NCBI GenBank assembly: GCA_012841255.1
Contig: DUUZ01000147.1
Span: forward strand, 1 to 7,292
DNA length: 7,292 nucleotides
From: Clostridiaceae bacterium
GTDB taxonomy: Bacteria > Bacillota > Clostridia > Saccharofermentanales > DTU023
Reading direction: 5' to 3'
This document shows, in pieces, positions 5,162 to 7,292 of the stretch. The notes beneath the pieces are model-generated. The model was not told where the DNA came from. It did no database searches and worked only from the letters and a program-made list of their open reading frames with translations. The first letter of the stretch is position 1, and the number at the start of each line of letters is the position of its first letter. A program made the translations under genes and the position numbers.

Positions 5162-6463
5162 TTGACAGAGCTAAATTTAACAGATGAAAACGGTGTCCGG
5201 ATTGACCGGGTGGGAGCCATCCTGGTCGCGGTCGATGCAGGCCGGGGAGAGGAAGCGGTCAACCGTTCATTGGATGAACTGGCGGACCTGGCCAAGACCA
5301 ATGGATTTACGGTGCTGGCCCGCGTGACCCAGCGTCTGGAGCGGATTGACGGGGCCACATTCGTCGGTTCGGGCAAGCTTTTGGAAATTGCGGAAGAGGC
5401 CCGGGATAAAGACGCCGCCTACCTGATTTTTGACGGTGCGCTGACTCCGGCCCAGACCCGGGAGATCCAGGCTGCTGTCGATCTCAAGATCAGCGACAGG
5501 GTCAATGTCATCCTGTCCATATTTGCTGAACGGGCCCGGACGGACGAGGGGAAGATTCAGGTCGAACTGGCCTGGCTCCGCTACCGGCTGACCCAGCTGA
5601 CCGGCCGGGGGGTGGAACTGTCCCGCCTGGGCGGCGGCATCGGCACCCGGGGGCCGGGAGAAACCAAGCTTGAACAGGATCGGCGGGTCATCCGCAAGCG
5701 CATGTCCATCCTGCGGGGGGAACTTCAGAAGATGGAGGGCCGGCGTGAACGGTCCCGCGCCCTTCGCAACCGCCGGGAAATGATTACAGCGGCTGTTGTC
5801 GGTTATACCAATGCAGGCAAGTCCACCTTGCTGAACCGGCTGAGCGGTTCCGACCTGGATGCGGGCGACCAGCTTTTCATGACCCTGGACCCCACGGCCC
5901 GCCGGCTGGAGTTCCAGGACGGCCTCAATATGATCCTGGTTGACACGGTCGGATTTATCCGCGACCTTCCGGCCTTTCTGGTCCAGGCCTTCCGGGCTAC
6001 CTTCGAGGAAGCGGCCAGCGCAGACCTGATTTTGCTGGTGGCCGATCTGTCGGATCCGGATGCGGCATCCCAGATCGCTGTCGTTCAAAAACAGCTGAAT
6101 GAATTGGGTGCCGGTTCCATTCCCGTCCTCTATGTTCTCAACAAAATGGATGAAATGAAGGCTGAATCCTATCGTGATGTAATGACGATGCTACGTCATG
6201 AAAAAGCAAGTCAAATCGTTGAAATATCGGCCTTGACCGGGCTGGGGCTGGACCAGCTGACAAAGAAGCTGGCTGCCTTTGCCCAGGACTCCCTGGTCGC
6301 ATACAGAGCCCTGATTCCTTACCGGGAAGCGGGGGTCATCGCCCATGCCAGGGATCATGGCTTGGTCACACGGGAAGATTACAATACCGAGGCCATCCAT
6401 CTGGAAGGCCGGATCCGGAAAAGCAGGATCGGTCCGCTTCTTCCCTGGATCGAAAAAGAATAA
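5162..6463 (+). CDS. hflX: GTPase HflX (ribosome-associated, ribosome rescue/splitting)
   Basis: HflX is a GTP-binding protein of the TRAFAC/Obg-HflX superfamily that binds 50S subunits and can split stalled ribosomes during stress. This copy has 433 residues, normal for the family. The N-terminal HflX domain ends in the signature GGGIGTRGPGETKLE at 157-171, followed by a coiled-coil-like basic linker (about 175-205). The G domain shows G1 GYTNAGKST at 214-222, G3 DTVG at 261-264, G4 NKMD at 327-330 and G5 SAL at 356-358. The start is TTG 5162, set by AGGAG (5151-5155) 6 nt upstream; no in-frame ATG or GTG lies nearby. It is preceded by its own control region and stands apart from hfq or miaA, its partners in enterobacteria. 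It converges with plsC with 1 nt between stops. Confidence 0.95.
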   Translation: MTELNLTDENGVRIDRVGAILVAVDAGRGEEAVNRSLDELADLAKTNGFTVLARVTQRLERIDGATFVGSGKLLEIAEEARDKDAAYLIFDGALTPAQTREIQAAVDLKISDRVNVILSIFAERARTDEGKIQVELAWLRYRLTQLTGRGVELSRLGGGIGTRGPGETKLEQDRRVIRKRMSILRGELQKMEGRRERSRALRNRREMITAAVVGYTNAGKSTLLNRLSGSDLDAGDQLFMTLDPTARRLEFQDGLNMILVDTVGFIRDLPAFLVQAFRATFEEAASADLILLVADLSDPDAASQIAVVQKQLNELGAGSIPVLYVLNKMDEMKAESYRDVMTMLRHEKASQIVEISALTGLGLDQLTKKLAAFAQDSLVAYRALIPYREAGVIAHARDHGLVTREDYNTEAIHLEGRIRKSRIGPLLPWIEKE

Positions 6464-6464
6464 G

Positions 6465-7178
6465 TTACTTCTTCTTGGGGGGGGATTGGCGTTTTTTTGC
6501 CAGGGCTTTCTCCTCCCGGTCCAGGAGAACCCGGGTGACAGCCTCCATCAGCTCGTCCTTGTCCTTGTAGAGGCTGGAATCGACGGGCGGACAGAACTCA
6601 ATGGTGATTTGCTTGCGCCGCATCTTTTTCCAGTCGAAGGGCCGCGGCACTGACATGTGGCGGGAGAAGGCCTCGTAGGCCCCGTCCAGATAGACGGGGA
6701 TGACGGGAACTTTGGTTTTGATGCCCAGGTAAGCCGCCCCGTTCTTCATTTCACCGATCCTGCCGTCATGGGTTCTCGTCCCCTCGGGATGAATCATGAC
6801 GATGGTGCCGTTCTCCAGGGCTTTTTTGGCCAGGAGCAGGCCGCGGAGCGGATTGCCGTAACGGTCGATGGGGATCACCTTGCCGACCCGGAACATGATG
6901 CGGCCGGTCAGCCCGTATTGCTGTGCCAGATCAGAGCCGCCGACCACGGAAAAACGGGGAAGCTGATCCTTGGGAAGTCCCCCCATGATCCAAAGGCCGT
7001 CAAACATGGACTGATGGTTGGCGATGAGAAGATAGGTGCCTTCGGCGGGGATATGCTCCTTCCCCACATAACGCAGGCGCAGCAAAAGCCGGGAAAGACC
7101 CATCCCCATGAGGTAGAGGAAGTGGCCCTGCCAGCCCCGTTTCTGAACATCCGTCAATTTTTTTCGCCGCTTAAACAT
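6465..7178 (-). CDS. plsC: 1-acyl-sn-glycerol-3-phosphate acyltransferase (PlsC/LPLAT family)
   Basis: This membrane-associated acyltransferase of 237 residues converts lysophosphatidic acid to phosphatidic acid in phospholipid synthesis. All four family motifs are present: block I NHQSMFD at 54-60 (catalytic H55 and D60), block II GKVIPIDRYG at 99-108, block III HPEGTR at 130-135, and block IV VPVIPVYL shortly after. A hydrophobic segment with a basic N-terminus (MFKRRKK...) at about 19-35 would hold it at the membrane, and the C-terminus is strongly basic (KKRQSPPKKK). ATG 7178 is preferred. An upstream in-frame TTG at 7217 would lie inside the preceding tadA gene and has no binding site. 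The ATG itself lacks a well-spaced one: GAGAGGG is 22 nt away, so translation may be coupled to tadA. Substrate preference within the family cannot be told. Confidence 0.9.
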   Translation of the reverse strand: MFKRRKKLTDVQKRGWQGHFLYLMGMGLSRLLLRLRYVGKEHIPAEGTYLLIANHQSMFDGLWIMGGLPKDQLPRFSVVGGSDLAQQYGLTGRIMFRVGKVIPIDRYGNPLRGLLLAKKALENGTIVMIHPEGTRTHDGRIGEMKNGAAYLGIKTKVPVIPVYLDGAYEAFSRHMSVPRPFDWKKMRRKQITIEFCPPVDSSLYKDKDELMEAVTRVLLDREEKALAKKRQSPPKKK

Positions 7179-7188
7179 CGGAACAAGA

Positions 7189-7292
7189 TTAGCACATCCG
7201 CCCTCTCTTGCGTTCAAAAAAGTTACGCAGGAGGAGGCCGCATTCTTCTTCCAGGATCCCGCCCGTCACCCCGGTCCGGTGGTTGGAGGGCA
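7189..7292 (-). CDS. tadA: tRNA-specific adenosine deaminase, C-terminal fragment (5' end outside window)
   Basis: The minus strand from the window edge to TAA at 7191-7189 codes for 33 complete residues: a SNHRTGVTGGILEEEC segment, then a basic helix GLLLRNFFERKRGRMC. This matches the end of TadA proteins, where N-H-x-x-x-V-x-x-G-(I/V)-L-x-x-E-C is followed by a LLxxFFxxxR helix. TadA deaminates A34 of tRNA-Arg(ACG) to inosine. The zinc-binding HAE and PCxxC motifs lie beyond the window, so the call rests on the C-terminus alone. The plsC start follows 10 nt after the stop, so the two are probably co-transcribed. Confidence 0.75.
   Translation of the reverse strand, partial: PSNHRTGVTGGILEEECGLLLRNFFERKRGRMC

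Noticed and set aside
5267..6088. 273-codon minus-strand frame opposite hflX
   Set aside because: It is antisense to intact GTPase motifs and resembles no known protein.
7179..7217. Longer plsC starting at TTG 7217
   Set aside because: It would overlap tadA by 29 nt, has no ribosome binding site, and adds residues not typical of the family N-terminus.

Overview
The window reads as chromosomal DNA of a fairly GC-rich, Gram-positive-type bacterium, most likely a Firmicute of the Clostridia/Negativicutes sort. The reasons are purine-rich AGGAG/GAGGA ribosome binding sites at close spacing, a TTG start on hflX, arginine coded mainly by CGG/CGC, and the family content. This placement is an inference; no ribosomal RNA or species marker is present.

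Region 1 (1-4813, plus strand) looks like one transcription unit. It opens with the last 56 codons of an agmatinase-type ureohydrolase (putrescine supply). After a 102-nt gap holding a strong predicted RNA hairpin come a saccharopine-dehydrogenase-like carboxy(nor)spermidine dehydrogenase and a carboxy(nor)spermidine decarboxylase (nspC). Together these three encode the S-adenosylmethionine-independent route agmatine -> putrescine -> carboxyspermidine -> spermidine. A MATE-family membrane exporter follows 15 nt later. Its stop overlaps the start of a 202-residue helical protein of unknown function that resembles DUF6553 from memory.

Region 2 (4647-5161) holds a small Xre/HipB-type helix-turn-helix regulator on the minus strand. 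Its 3' half runs antisense to the last 167 nt of the unknown gene, so the two genes overlap tail to tail. Upstream of the regulator is a compact AT-rich divergent control region with a direct repeat, a spaced inverted repeat and a perfect 7-bp palindrome that abuts the hflX ribosome binding site.

Region 3 (5162-7292) holds hflX (ribosome-associated GTPase) on the plus strand. It converges, with a 1-nt gap, on a plsC-type acyltransferase on the minus strand. plsC is preceded by the C-terminal end of tadA (tRNA adenosine deaminase), 10 nt upstream and probably co-transcribed.

Most genes are ordinary housekeeping types. The parts worth a second look are the leader hairpin before the dehydrogenase, the MATE exporter joined to a spermidine operon, the antisense-overlapping regulator, and the palindromes in front of hflX. 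No mobile element, CRISPR array, tRNA or rRNA was seen.
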